NCBI GenBank assembly: GCA_954871525.1
Contig: OX940860.1
Coordinates: 20,244,001-20,308,000, forward strand
Reading direction: 5' to 3'
Source of the DNA: Parietaria judaica
Lineage: Eukaryota; Streptophyta; Magnoliopsida; Rosales; Urticaceae
Length of the DNA: 64,000 bases
Part shown: positions 1 through 10,918 of the stretch, piece after piece
How positions within the stretch are numbered: the first letter of the stretch is position 1
Layout of the letters: the number at the start of each line of letters is the position of its first letter
Translations under genes and position numbers: made by a program
The notes under the pieces: generated by a model
The model's input: only the letters and a program-made list of their open reading frames with translations
What the model was told of the DNA's origin: nothing
The model's database searches: none

Positions 1-1593
1 CTCAAAGTTCAAATATTATACACAACCACGTATGTCATGAAATAGTGAAGCTCGTCAAAACTGACAACTGAAGACGATGAATTCAGTGTTTTATTTTTAT
101 TAATATTGAGTTGACCATGATGTTTTTATGGACTCGTGTTTCTGCTTCATTTATGTATATATGTAATGCTCTTATAATTGATTGAAGAACCGATCATATT
201 GTATATGCTACCAAATTTTTAATTTTGTGAAAAATTCACGTGATATATTAAAATCGAATTTATTCATGTTAGATAGTGACTTTTTAATATTATTAATGTT
301 TGGGAAATAAATGGATGAACGAGAATATATGTCTTCTTTTACTATTTCTTTCTTTCCAGACACTGATAATATTCTGAGTGTCTGTGCCTGTCCAATATTT
401 TGATACAATAATGGCAATGAAATTGGGGTTTATTTATTCATCATTTAAATGATGTATGTTCCTTCAAAGGTAACACTTATAAATTTTAAGAATTGATAAA
501 TATTACCACGATATTTGGCCTCAGTACTGCCATGTTACAAATTCTTTAATTTTGCAAGAATTCGTGTGATGTTTAGAAAAGAGAAAATATTAATGTGAAA
601 TAGTGGCTTGTTTAATATTCCTTTCCAACTATTCTCAGACAATTTGATATATTAAGAAACTGATTATCCAATAGGTTGTAAGCCTATAATCGCTGTAGAT
701 GATATAATATCATGATCATGATTTATATATATAGAGTAATGAAGCACGCACACATATATTTGACATGTATTTATCTTTGCAACATCTTTAACTTTTTAAC
801 CATTAACTTATTTCATTATGGAGTTTTATAACTACATAACAGGCGACATATATCTGCACACATATGTAGTTTTTATACAAATTAATTTAAAAGTGTACAG
901 ATAGTCATGTAGGGCCGGTCCGGACTATAGGCTAACTAGGAAGGCTGTTGTGTCGGACCTCAAATTTTAAGGGTCTCAATTTTGTAAATATATTATTATA
1001 TATTTAATTAAATATTAAATAAATTAAATACTTTAAGGACCCTAAAAATTTACTTCAGATAGGGCCTCTCAATTAAACACAACAAACTCAGAGCCCCGGC
1101 CCGGTATCGTACCCACGTCATGCTTAAATGGATGGCTTTCCGTTGATTAATTTCAAAATTTAATAAATGGTTTGATCATAGAAGGATTACCGAACTAATT
1201 AAAGCACAAAGTATAGTTTATTTAATAATTGCAAGAAAAAAGGAAACTTAATTAGCTGTATATTTGAATTTTCTTCTCTCAGAACCTCCATAGTGGTGAC
1301 CTCACTTTTTGGTCAGAAAATGTAAGCTTATATGGTTCAAAAACGTAAGATAATGCATATTGTTATAAGAAGAATCTGAGCGGAAAATATTTTTAAAGAT
1401 ATTTGCAGTATAAGTATCTTATCTTCACTGTCATATATTTTTTTTAGCAGCAATATTATTCTAAAACCACAAAATATTGTTGATGTAGGATTGGGACCAT
1501 TCGTTCCATGTCCCGTTAATTTTTTTTACATGAAGATTTGTGAACGCACGCAGTACGCTAATGATTGAACTCCGAAAACATCACATATTAGCA
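1..1593. other. AT-rich intergenic DNA, no gene
   Basis: No convincing coding region is visible. The stretch is AT-rich, its short ORFs have no recognisable domain, and the only structured part is the hAT-like remnant at 910-1105, described separately. Confidence 0.7.
910..1105. mobile_element. hAT-like MITE remnant (degenerate)
   Basis: The left end (TAGGGCCGGTCCGGA...) and the reverse complement of the right end (TACCGGGCCGGGGCTCTGAG...) are both GC-rich and similar to the ends of the well-defined hAT element at 7812-8463. The phrase GGCTAACTAGG also matches GGCTGACTAGG near the right end (reverse strand) of that element. The interior is AT-rich with no ORF. I could not find a convincing 8-bp target duplication, so the borders are approximate. 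Confidence 0.4.
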
Positions 1594-1602
1594 TTTTTAT
1601 TA

Positions 1603-2070
1603 GGATTAATGACGGTAAAAATACTCAAAGTTTGATCAAAGAACCCCTCGTGCACCTAAAGTTATAAAGTGGTGGTGAAAATACCCAAAGTTGTATTTGG
1701 AGAGTTGACCACTCCATTCTCGTAATGTCGTTGATTTACCCGTTAACTCTGTTCACTTGGACAAATCTGTTTTGTTAAGTGTAATCATTAGGGGTTCAAT
1801 TACTTGTATTAAATAGTATTAGTTAGGGGTTTAATTCGTTGTTTTGTCGTAAACGAGGCTGATGTGGGCTCGTCCATTTGGCAAAAATTGTTATGTTAGC
1901 AACCCACGTTTTTTTGCTTGGCCGGAGTTAACGGGTAAGTTAAAGGCGTTACGAGAATGGAGTGGTCAACTCCCCAAATGCGACTTTGGGTATTTTTACC
2001 ACCAGTTTTAATCTTTAGTACACGAGAGGTTCTTTGACCAAACTTTAGGTATTTTTGCCGTCATTAACCC
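1603..2070. mobile_element. MULE-type MITE with perfect 9-bp TSD
   Basis: This is a 468-bp foldback element with no coding capacity. The left terminus reads GGATTAATGACGG and the reverse complement of the right terminus reads GGGTTAATGACGG. The terminal inverted repeats continue for roughly 150 bp, including the shared phrase GAGTTGACCACTCCATTCTC. It is flanked by a perfect 9-bp duplication TTTTTATTA (1594-1602 and 2071-2079). Nine-bp duplications and long terminal inverted repeats are hallmarks of Mutator-like elements. It belongs with the related elements at 5881, 33165 and 41625. Confidence 0.88.
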
Positions 2071-2079
2071 TTTTTATTA

Positions 2080-2569
2080 CTATAATCACAAATACTACCA
2101 AATATACCAATTTTTTACAAAAATTAGGTACTTATACCGTAAAATTAATTTTTATAATAAATTACACTTTATATGTTCTTTTATTTGTATATATTCGTTG
2201 ACTGCAAGCAACCATAAGAATCAGACAAATTTGTTGAAGTCAAACAGAAGCGTTTGACCAAACATTGTAGGAGGAACCTATACAAGCTCGCAAATTATCC
2301 GTTGAAAATTGAAATGTCGAAAAAAAAAAAGGAATAATTTTGAAATTATTCCTTTTCATTGTCGTTTTTCTTTTTACTGTCGTCTTGCTTGAAGACTTGA
2401 ATAGCATAATATGTGAATTAATAATAATCTATTAATTAATAAATAGATTCGTAAAATAAATAAATAAAATTATCAAGAACGTGATTGTACTATTTATATA
2501 TAAAGATAGAATCTCTTCAAGTATAAAGAAACGACATCTTAATTTGACCGAATACTGTATACATCTGAC
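2080..2569. other. AT-rich intergenic DNA, no gene
   Basis: Nothing is recognised here apart from A/T runs. Confidence 0.6.
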
Positions 2570-2592
2570 TTAGACGACAAGCAACACCCACC

Positions 2593-2808
2593 ATGGCCGA
2601 CAAGGATCACCGCAACCCCGAGCAATCCTCCGTCGTAAAAAATAGATCAAGTGGCTCGAGGACACGATGCGTATGTCCAACGGCCCGATGGCGGAGGCGG
2701 CTAAGACCAGCCTGCGAGGGCTATACAAGAGCCGCAAGTAGGACCTCCCCAAGCGCGATTCTCGTGAGCCGCTCGAGGCCTACCTCGCTCGGGTCCAGGG
2801 TTTCATAA
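2593..2808 (+). pseudogene. GC-rich degenerate ORF, unrecognised
   Basis: A GC-rich island in AT-rich surroundings begins with ATG in a favourable context (ACCATGGCC). The first frame runs 71 codons, but from about 2644 a different frame looks more protein-like (charged, KWLEDT...EPLEAYLARVQGF) and contains one stop, which suggests a frameshifted former gene. The start region resembles the start of the ORF at 3025 (both read CAAGCAACA..CA.CATGGCC), so the two may be remnants of a tandem duplication. I recognise no family. Confidence 0.25.
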
Positions 2809-3024
2809 GTGCAAAGAGTTACTGATTGATTTTTTAGGCCCGTGCTTTTAACAGCCCTATTGGACACTTCAAAAATATATATTTTTATATACATATATAT
2901 ATAGCCTCTTGTTTCATGCTGTGAATCGATAGCCACTTTCGGGATCTGATCAACAAGATATCAAGATCAAGAAATGTTCATTCGCTTCAAACTAGTTTGA
3001 CGTACGCCACAAGCAACATCCAAC

Positions 3025-3249
3025 ATGGCCAGCAAGATTCGCCGCAACCTCATCGCCTCCGTGAAGAGCTACGACGAGTCGCTCGCGAGGCTCGCCGAGA
3101 GGCTCGAAGACCTGAAGCAGTACGACCACAAGGGCGGCTCCACCGAGGAAGAAGCGTTAAGCGAGCCAAATATGGAACAAGATAGCTCGAACGAGTTACC
3201 GGTAGATGGAATTGCATCGACCCATTCTTTCTCGACCAATTCCACGTAA
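3025..3249 (+). CDS. small hypothetical protein (74 aa)
   Basis: The ORF has a real ATG in good context (AACATGGCC). Residues 1-40 are basic then amphipathic (ASKIRRNLIASVKSYDES, then leucine/arginine/glutamate-rich) and could form a coiled coil; the C-terminal half is acidic and serine-rich. Codons 1-45 are clearly GC-rich and the rest drifts to AT-rich, so the real gene may end or splice near 3160. No family is recognised. It could be a truncated duplicate related to the ORF at 2593. Confidence 0.25.
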   Translation: MASKIRRNLIASVKSYDESLARLAERLEDLKQYDHKGGSTEEEALSEPNMEQDSSNELPVDGIASTHSFSTNST

Positions 3250-3375
3250 GATAGCTTAAACTTTGTTTTAGATGTCTTTTCTAGAATTCACGTCGTTATA
3301 CCATTGATGCCCTTGCTATATTATGCTGTTTCATTATTATTGTCGTTTACCTTCTGGTGAAATGGCTAGCATTTT

Positions 3376-3953
3376 TTTTTAATGGGGTGACACTAGTCCC
3401 CAAAATATTGTATAAATATTTAATACGGATATTAAAAAAAATCGGACTCGGACATATCTGGGTCCGGAAAAACACGGATCCGGACATGTCCGGATCCGAA
3501 TAAATTATAACAATCTGGATATTTATTTATTTTTAAATGAAAAAATAAATCATTTAATTATGGGCCGTTGGATGATCAATATCAACGGCCCAGATCAAAG
3601 AGCTGTTGGGAAGCCTTTAATGCGTCATTAAAAAAAAATAAAAAACTCGGATCCAGACCTGTCTGGGATTTTTTTCCCGGACTCGGACAAGTCCGTATCC
3701 GAGTTTTTTTTTTTAAAATATCCCAAAATAGTACCTTTGACCGTTAGACATTTTGGGGACTAGGTGGCACCATCGGCCAATGTTACAATGCACTCTCGCA
3801 TTACTAGATATATTCAGTGTAAGAACAAGTGGCACTACTGGCCGAGTTTATATATGTAAATGGGGCACTCAATTGAGTTTCATAGGGTTTGAACCCGTGA
3901 CCTCTTGAGTAGAGGTGTAATGGAGTTACCACTAAGCCAAGCTTGCTTAATTG
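3376..3953 (-). mobile_element. tRNA-derived SINE with nested insert
   Basis: Read on the minus strand, this has a polymerase III-type internal promoter. An A box, TGGCTTAGTGG, lies at 3929-3939, and a B box, GGGTTCAAACCC, at 3885-3896, followed by a body that ends in an A-run (T-run on the plus strand, from 3373). The insert is flanked by a 14-bp duplication ATGGCTAGCATTTT (3362-3375 and 3954-3967), as expected for LINE-mediated retroposition. The 3' half (TTCTTACACTG.ATATATC and TGTCACC..ATT then A-run) is shared with the SINEs at 24945 and 53800. A separate inverted-repeat unit (3396-3760) interrupts it. Confidence 0.78.
3396..3760. mobile_element. nested inverted-repeat MITE-like unit
   Basis: The unit begins GTCCCCAAAAT and ends with its inverse, ATTTTGGGGAC. 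Its borders fall inside the SINE body: flanking GGTGACACTA and GGTGGCACCA look like an imperfect target duplication. The interior is another inverted repeat built from CGGAC/GTCCG phrases such as GGATCCGGACATGTCCGG. There is no ORF and the superfamily is not clear. Confidence 0.55.
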
Positions 3954-4235
3954 ATGGCTAGCATTTTATTAAGGGGTGAAATCACACCTAACATATAACG
4001 TTGACAAAATTTAAATAAATATAATATTGATTATACTGTAAATATCAATGTATTCTTCCGTTGTAACGCGATTATTTAATATATTTGAGATAAGGACCGC
4101 CGGTTCAATATCCTCGCTCTTTCTCATAAAAAATAATAATAATAAAATATCTTAATTGTTAATGAATTGTCAAGAAATCAAAAGGAAATTTGTCTATTTT
4201 TACTTTCAAGTCATCTAAGCCTTCAAATAGAACAG

Positions 4236-5111
4236 TTATCTCAGATCCTCCGCAGTGATTTCAATAGCGGACCGACAATACGGGCACGTCCGCTTTTTCT
4301 CCACCCACTTCTCGATGCAGTCGCCGTGAAACACATGGCGGCACCCGATTCCCACGTCATCCATGCAAATCGAACAAGTCAGCTTATTCGCTCTGCCGTA
4401 CTTCGTCGGAACCGTCTCATAGTCGAAATACCGCACAATCTCCGCATTGACCGCTGCGGTATAATAGGCAGTCCAATCATCGGGGCCGAAGTCACGAGGA
4501 TCTTTGGGGAGCGCCATCACGGTGTGCTTCTCAATTTTCACGTGCATAGCAAGCGAGGCGTTAGCGCTTTGTCCGAAAGTCATGTAAGTGCTGAGTTCAG
4601 TGATGTATTTAACGGCACCGGTGAGGCCGGGGATCATGATTATCCCCGAGTCGTTATAGTAGCGCCAGACCGTGCCCGGGACGGGAAAGCTGATGCCGAG
4701 CCCGGCCAGAGTGCGCTCTATGATTGGCTTGGAACGACTATAGGAAACGAAACGGGCGAGCGGGAATGAGAAGTGGCGAGTTTCGACGGGAGTCTCGATT
4801 CTACCTTTCGGTTCGTTGAGAGTTTGAGAGAGCTCGATCGCCAAATACATCCGTCCATCATTACCGGCTCTCATAATCTGCCGAGCACAAACAGAAACGC
4901 GATAATTTTGTTCATTCTCGCCGTCATAATATTGGTTAAACCATGCGTTGCGTTCCGCGAGACGATAAGCATCGCGGCGGCTGCCGTTCCATTCCTGGGA
5001 ACCTTCCGGCCATGTTAGTGTGATCAGCTTCTGAATCTTCACAAGGATCAGTAGGGACTTGCCGGTGCTGCGCCGCCGCCGCGGTGCCACCATCGACCTG
5101 CCGAGCTGCAT
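4236..5111 (-). CDS. RING-H2 finger protein, putative E3 ligase
   Basis: The 291-residue ORF ends in a RING-H2 finger: Cys246, Cys249, Cys257, His259, His262, Cys265, Cys276 and Cys279 can be read as the eight zinc ligands. The first loop (7 residues between the second and third ligands) is shorter than the usual 9 or more. By family knowledge such proteins are E3 ubiquitin ligases that recruit an E2 through this finger; substrates cannot be inferred. Residues 86-165 (ELSQTLNEP, FPLARF, SFPVPGTVWR) form an unrecognised domain that is repeated in the adjoining upstream ORF. The start at 5111 is the first ATG of this frame, but the true gene may begin further upstream through a frameshift or unseen intron. 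It may be a pseudogene. Confidence 0.55.
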   Translation of the reverse strand: MQLGRSMVAPRRRRSTGKSLLILVKIQKLITLTWPEGSQEWNGSRRDAYRLAERNAWFNQYYDGENEQNYRVSVCARQIMRAGNDGRMYLAIELSQTLNEPKGRIETPVETRHFSFPLARFVSYSRSKPIIERTLAGLGISFPVPGTVWRYYNDSGIIMIPGLTGAVKYITELSTYMTFGQSANASLAMHVKIEKHTVMALPKDPRDFGPDDWTAYYTAAVNAEIVRYFDYETVPTKYGRANKLTCSICMDDVGIGCRHVFHGDCIEKWVEKKRTCPYCRSAIEITAEDLR

Positions 5112-5440
5112 GATGAATAGCCTGGCGAGAATGTGACGGCAATCGGGTGAAGCTGCGTGTCGTCATTGCACCAAAACGTGCCGGGGTCGGGAAAGCGGAT
5201 GAATAGCCTGGCGAGAATGTGATCTAAGAAGCCCGGCGAGTTGGCACCAGAGGCGAAAGCGGCAAGATTGAACCAGAAGCCGCGCGTGTCGACAACAGTA
5301 TTGTCCGAGCAGTGGCCGGGATCGTCGAGTTTGAGAGAGAGCTCAAACATGAGATGCACAATTCTTTTGCCGTGTGATGTCCGGTCGAGGTCATCGTCGT
5401 TTGTTTGCTTGGCGCTGATTAACAAGCGAGTATTCTCCAT
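5048..5440 (-). pseudogene. partial tandem copy of RING-protein N-terminal domain
   Basis: This 130-codon ORF starts with ATG and overlaps the start of the RING gene in another frame. Its segments FELSLKLDDP, FNLAAF and IRFPDPGTFW match, in order, segments of the RING protein (IELSQTLNEP, FPLARF, ISFPVPGTVW), so the domain is duplicated. A 25-bp direct repeat (5112-5136 and 5198-5222) lies 86 bp apart, which is not a multiple of three, so the duplication shifts the frame. The ORF then runs into low-complexity residues and stops. The simplest reading is a broken tandem duplicate, or the original 5' part of the gene separated by a frameshift. Confidence 0.5.
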
Positions 5441-5880
5441 CTCTCTTTCACCTATTAATTAAAAACTCAGAAAATAAGTTAAATCACTACGTATAGTATA
5501 AAAATTAAAATTCTAAGTGCAATTCAAGCAATATCAAATGCCGATTGAAATAATTCCCACTTTCAATTCCAAAATTACAATGATCAAAATCTACGGTTCT
5601 AACCCTAATAACACTTGCAAAATTATTAACACGATAATATAAAACTCAGTGTTTTATTATTACGACTGAATACTTCAGTTGATAGTGTAATTTAGAAGAA
5701 AATCTAGAATACTCTCAAATCATCAAAAAATTACTAGGAGCGATGACTCACACTCTCTGCTAGCAGAAGCAGAAACTGCTTCGTCGCTTTTAGGGTTTAG
5801 GGTTGCTAACAGTTAGACATGGTTTTGATTCATTGAATACTACTATATATGGTCAACTTAAAATTTGGTCTTAATTATTA
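5441..5880. other. AT-rich intergenic, possible 5' flank of the RING gene
   Basis: No ORF is seen. It would hold the promoter of the minus-strand RING gene if that gene is active. No clear TATA box was picked out. Confidence 0.4.
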
Positions 5881-6482
5881 GGGTTAATTGCGGCAAAAAG
5901 ACCCAATCTTTGGTCAAACTCTCTCACGTGTACTCAACTTCCATAAATGGCGTCAATAATATTAATACCCAAACTCATTGTTTGGGAGTTGACCGAGAAA
6001 ATTTGTCCATGTGGATGTTATCCTTTCCCACGTGGAATGCCACATGACACTTGGCTGCCATGTGGCATGCCACGTAATTATTATTTTAGAATAATTTAAA
6101 ATTATTGTTTTTTTAAGGACTTTGTGATTTTTTTAAATTAAATTATTTTTCAATAATAACCAATAATGAATATTTAAATTTAATACTCATTATTGGTTAT
6201 TATTATTAAATACAATTATTCATTTTTAAAAAGTGGGTCAAAGAAAAAACCACTGTTCACGCTTCACTCAAGCTCCGCCTCCGATCCGGTTCACGGGTGG
6301 AACGAAATTGCTTAATATATTTAATAATAATAACCAATAATAATCATATGATTATTTAATGACAATTAAAAAAAGAATAATATATAAATAAAAAAAACAT
6401 ATTAAACCATTATTATAAAATGCAAACATAAAAAATATACCATGCAAAGAAATAAATAAAAAATCGTTAAATATAAATACGA
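5881..6482. mobile_element. truncated MULE-type MITE
   Basis: The left terminus GGGTTAATTGCGGCAAAAAG is nearly the same as the right terminus (reverse strand) of the complete element at 41625-42778, and similarity continues through the whole segment. Shared phrases include GAGTTGACCGAGA, GTGGCATGCCACGTAATTA, CTCCGCCTCCGATCCGGTTC and ATCATATGATTATTTAATGA. The opposite terminus is missing: similarity fades near 6482. No 9-bp TSD can be assigned because one end is lost. Confidence 0.7.
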
Positions 6483-6529
6483 CTTCAAGATCCAAAAACT
6501 AATTATATTAAGAATATAGAGTGAGTCAA

Positions 6530-6965
6530 CACTCTGATCAGGAAGTCAACAGGGCTTCATCGACAAGTCAAGGCCAATAAGCTCCTCGATCTTCCTCGCT
6601 ATTTCACTGATACTTAGTTCTTCTCGAGATCTTACTCTCGTGTGTCTACCTCATCGAGACAATCTCGTCGGCCTTATGTCGACGACCAACATTCACGAGC
6701 AGACTTCATCGAGGAGACGAGCAAACTTCATCGAGGCAACAATTCATCGACTAGCTTCTCATCATCCTTCATCGAAGCTGATCTCTTCAGCTTTTATTTC
6801 ATTTGTTGTACTTTGTACTTTCATTTTACTTGTACTATTGTACTGTCAAAAGAGTGTTGCCTATATAAAAGGCCTCTCATTGTATTCATTTGTACTGATT
6901 CAGAATCATCGAGTTTCATCGAAATTCTTTCATCATCAATAAGAATTTCAGATGTTCATTCCTGA
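6530..6965 (+). other. possible LTR fragment or orphan promoter with TCATCGA repeats
   Basis: The segment repeats TTCATCGA-like phrases about eight times and then carries a TATA-like CTATATAAAAGG near 6860 followed by AATAAGAA near 6938. This resembles the U3-R-U5 layout of a plant LTR or a short transcription unit. I could not find TG...CA ends, a TSD or a second copy in the window. Overlapping ORFs of about 100 codons have no recognisable domain. Confidence 0.25.
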
Positions 6966-7803
6966 ATTTTCTCTATCTTTTCATTATCGTTCTACTCAAA
7001 AACTTAATAAATTATGCTCCATCAAGGACCAAGGTAGCAAGAGTACTGATATAGTTAACCTTGAAGGATTCTTCAATTGAATGTGTGAAACGACGTCATT
7101 AACATGTTCATCAAATTGTTTTCCCTTCTTAACTCTTGGTTTTCTATGAACTACGTAATCTTTTTCATATTATTTGCTATCTATGTTTGTTGTCTCTTCA
7201 ACAAATTTGGTTCCACATATATTATAATTCTTTGAAGGCAACGCAATTTGCATATCTCGAGCCTAAAGAATTTTGATAAGCGGGAAGAAAAAAAATTATG
7301 TCACATAATGAATTCGAACAAGTGACAAATCTTGTTTTGGCATCTTTATTACTATATACCGAACAAAGTAAACTTTCTCGTATTTTTAAGCTTGACATTT
7401 AATTGCTTTCACGTTGTTGATGACATTCTCATCGTATTTTTTAATAAAGGCCTGATACTAGTAACACCTTTCAAATGATCATAATTTTTTTTTTTCATCG
7501 CTTCATAATAACTAAGAACAATGTGTATACCATTGTAAGAGATAAAAAAAAAAAAAAAACACAACATTAGAACAACAATTTGACATAAAAAAAAGGCACA
7601 ATGTGAATAAAATGTTCTAGAATTCTTGTCAAGTTGTCGATTTTTTATATTTTATTTTTCTCTCGTGTTAGCTTTATTATAATATCATTGTCCTCCTAAG
7701 TATCAACATCAAGATCAAGTGAAGCACGTAGAAATTTGTTTGCGAGTAAAATCGTGAAGTTTTTATAAAAATACAAATGACCTCACCACAAGGCTAATAC
7801 ATA
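6966..7803. other. AT-rich intergenic DNA, no gene
   Basis: A/T homopolymer tracts are present (about 7488-7496 and 7543-7559). Nothing else is recognised. Confidence 0.6.
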
Positions 7804-7811
7804 CGTGTGTC

Positions 7812-8187
7812 CAGGGCCGGCCCTGAGTATTTAGAGGCCCTAGGCGAAATATAACATAGGCCTTTGTGAAATATAAAATTATTCTTCTTTATTTTAATCC
7901 ATATCTTTTAAGAAATACCAAATATTTATTTCTCAATGATTATAACTTTTTGAAAGAAAATAAATACTTATGCTGTTAACATTTTTATAACTAAAGAAAA
8001 AATTCTCACTTAGTAAGTTGGATTTACTAAAAGATAAAGTACAAAAAATGCTCTCTCTCTTCACTATGTGAAGAAAATTGTGAAGAATCAATAAATATAA
8101 ACATAAATTGAGTTATGACTTAATAGCCGTGACCTTTGTATGTCTGTAATTCTAAAAGTGAGTCAGGATTCTTAACAAAAGCAAGTT

Positions 8188-8218
<31 letters not shown>

Positions 8219-8463
8219 ATTGATGCAACAAGTTTATAATACGTATAGCTAATTGGCTATTCACTACTCCTAATTGGGCCCACAATCTCTGAGGAGGTTG
8301 GTATTAAATAAAATAATTAGTAAATGATATGTTTGTACTGTCAACGTTAAATTATTGGGCCCTTTTATACTAATTTTGAGGCCCTTGGCTTAGTGTAAAA
8401 TATGCTGATTTCTGTGAGGCCCTAGGCACAGGCCTAGTCAGCCTGTCCCCAGAACCGGCTCTG
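7812..8463. mobile_element. non-autonomous hAT element with perfect 8-bp TSD
   Basis: The left end is CAGGGCCGGCCCTGA and the right end, reverse-complemented, is CAGAGCCGGTTCTGG. An exact 8-bp duplication CGTGTGTC flanks the element (7804-7811 and 8464-8471). CAGGG-type termini and 8-bp duplications are typical of the hAT superfamily. The 652-bp interior is AT-rich with a (TA) microsatellite and no transposase ORF, so it depends on an enzyme supplied elsewhere. Confidence 0.9.
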
Positions 8464-8471
8464 CGTGTGTC

Positions 8472-10901
8472 TACAATACGTGTATATGTGTGCGTGTACA
8501 TACATTCAACTTCTCTCTGTTACATTCCAAAAGAAGATAAATTCTACAAAAATCACGGTCCAATAGAAATTATTTAATATCATCTTGATTTCTTCTTGTG
8601 CGCGTTTACTATTTTGACTAGGTTATAACTTTTAACTTCTAACTAGCCAATAACTCCAAAGCATAAGCTACAAGCAGAACCTTCTAAATTCTAAATTAGA
8701 ATATGCTCATTCAATATATACATATACGTGTGTATATATATTACGAATTATATAAAAAATATTTCCTAATATAATATAAAGCTCGGCGACGTTCTCTAGC
8801 TACGAATCATTCCTTGATGATTTTACACGTTCAGTCTAAAAGATTACACGTTTATATAATCATAATATGTATGGTAAGTGACAATATACGATTGATAGCT
8901 GGCTCTTAGACTAATACAATATTATTACACGTATATGATAGTTTCCAAAATACTTAGATGTTTTGATTTTGACTGTTTACTAGTCCGTGGTGAAAATAAA
9001 ATATATGATCGCAAATTTGTCCCATTCTAATTAAATTTCTTTTAATAAAAGACTATTCGAAGAGAAATGTTGACGAAAATTTATATCATGTTAAAAAGCT
9101 TTTATCTGATCTCAGTCTATAAAATTTTATTAGAACTTTAATTGTTGGCTTTAACTAATCATATATTGTATTCTATTAATTACCAAATATTGCGGTAAAA
9201 GTAGTACTCGAATATTGCAGAAAATATAAAATATTTTCAAAATATTATACTATAGCTATTAACGTTGCAAAAAAAATAAAAATAAAATTATATATCATAT
9301 TATTGTAATATCCAAATACTTCACCGCAATTATCTACGTTACTTTTTGTTTCTGTGATTTCACAAATAACTAGACAAGATAAGAATAACAAAGGTGAATA
9401 TATAAACAAAGTTTTGCTTCTGTTTTGTATATTATTTTGTAAATTCAAATTGTTCTTGTTTCATATATATTTTTCTGTATATTATTTGAGATTGGTAAAC
9501 CCCACAATGAAGTCGTTCGGCCAATTATTATATCATATATTCAAAAATAAAATAAAATATTAGACATGAATAGCCTTGAATGGTCCGTATAGTTTTTTAA
9601 TTAAGAGTTGAACTCTTTGGGATTAGGCAAACGAGAGAACACTCGAGAGTCATATGACCTATATTTAATTATCTAATCATGTAGCATTATTTAATTCATG
9701 GCCCACTAAACAATTATTATATACTATACCACATGAATAACCATTACTTTAGGTACCAATTATATGTATAATTAATCACATTAAACTTGATTTTTTTAAT
9801 GAACTGAATCTCTTGATACGAAAAAAATCATTCGAGTCAAATTAATGAAAGCTTATTGGGATTTGATTATTTGAAATATAGTAGACTTTTTCCGAAGGGG
9901 AATTGTTCAACTATATACAATCAGAAGCGCATAAATAAAAACGAGGCAGAAATAACCTGTAAAATAAACATTAATAACATTTCTTAAAATAAAATCAACA
10001 ATATTGTTGGTCCGAATTGGTCACGTTGGTTGAAAATTTGACATTAATTTCCAAAGGATCCTTGCATTGCATGGCAAGCAAACGATCGCTAAACGTGTTT
10101 TACGTTAAGCTCTGACCTTCTTTATCGTTAAGGCTTTCGTGAGCTAATGAAACTTCGATGTTTTATTCAGTCAAATAACAAAGCTCCAAAAATGATTAAT
10201 TATTTATTTTAATTGTCTAAGTGGACTTAGAATTTGTTAAGGTCTCGTGTAAATTATTTATTTTGTATCACCTTCCTTAAATAGTAGTTCACCACATACA
10301 ACCCTTTAATGATGGTTATGAAGGCTTTTGGTAATTTCTATAGTAATTATCATAGTCAAACAGAAATGAATTTAGATTTAAAAATTTGTCCATGTATTTC
10401 CATGATCTATTAAAACTATGAACTAAGCACTTTTGACAATCGTTGATTCCTCTCTTTCCCTTATTGTCCGTCTTTATAATTCTCTATATGAAATGAAACG
10501 CTATAACCAATAAAAATAGGGAATTTATGTTTTATATTTACCCTCTATTTGATGTACAAATTTTTTAAAACAACAAAACATTAGCCTCTTAAGTATAAAT
10601 AGACAAATTTATCCTTTATTTTTTTAAGTTATTGATTTAATTAGACACCATATAAAATCTGAACTTAAATGCTTAAATTATTGTTTCTTTTAAATTTATT
10701 GTCTACCTCTTTCACCCTCTCGTAAAATGCTTCATCGCCTCAGTATTATAGACTTGCCACATTTTATGCGGGTTCTTGTCGTCTCTGATTACCTTTCGTT
10801 TGTTTGGTTGATGATGCAAGTCAGGTGCTCCGCCTTTAGGCTGTCTGTTGCGGTCAGTTACCGGAATTTTGTCCGATGTTTCTCGGAAATCGGGGGGTTG
10901 C
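8472..10901. other. AT-rich intergenic DNA, no gene
   Basis: About 2.4 kb without a recognisable gene or bounded repeat. A short ORF at 10727-10933 lies just before the LINE insertion and matches nothing I know. Confidence 0.6.
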
Positions 10902-10918
10902 GAAACCTGCCTTTATAT

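Noticed and set aside
3885..3939. A tRNA gene on the minus strand
   Set aside because: A and B boxes are present, but no cloverleaf can be completed and the sequence continues into a SINE body with an A-tail and TSD.
4167..4769. 200-codon plus-strand ORF over the RING gene
   Set aside because: The opposite strand encodes the eight zinc ligands of a RING-H2 finger; the plus-strand frame is a shadow.
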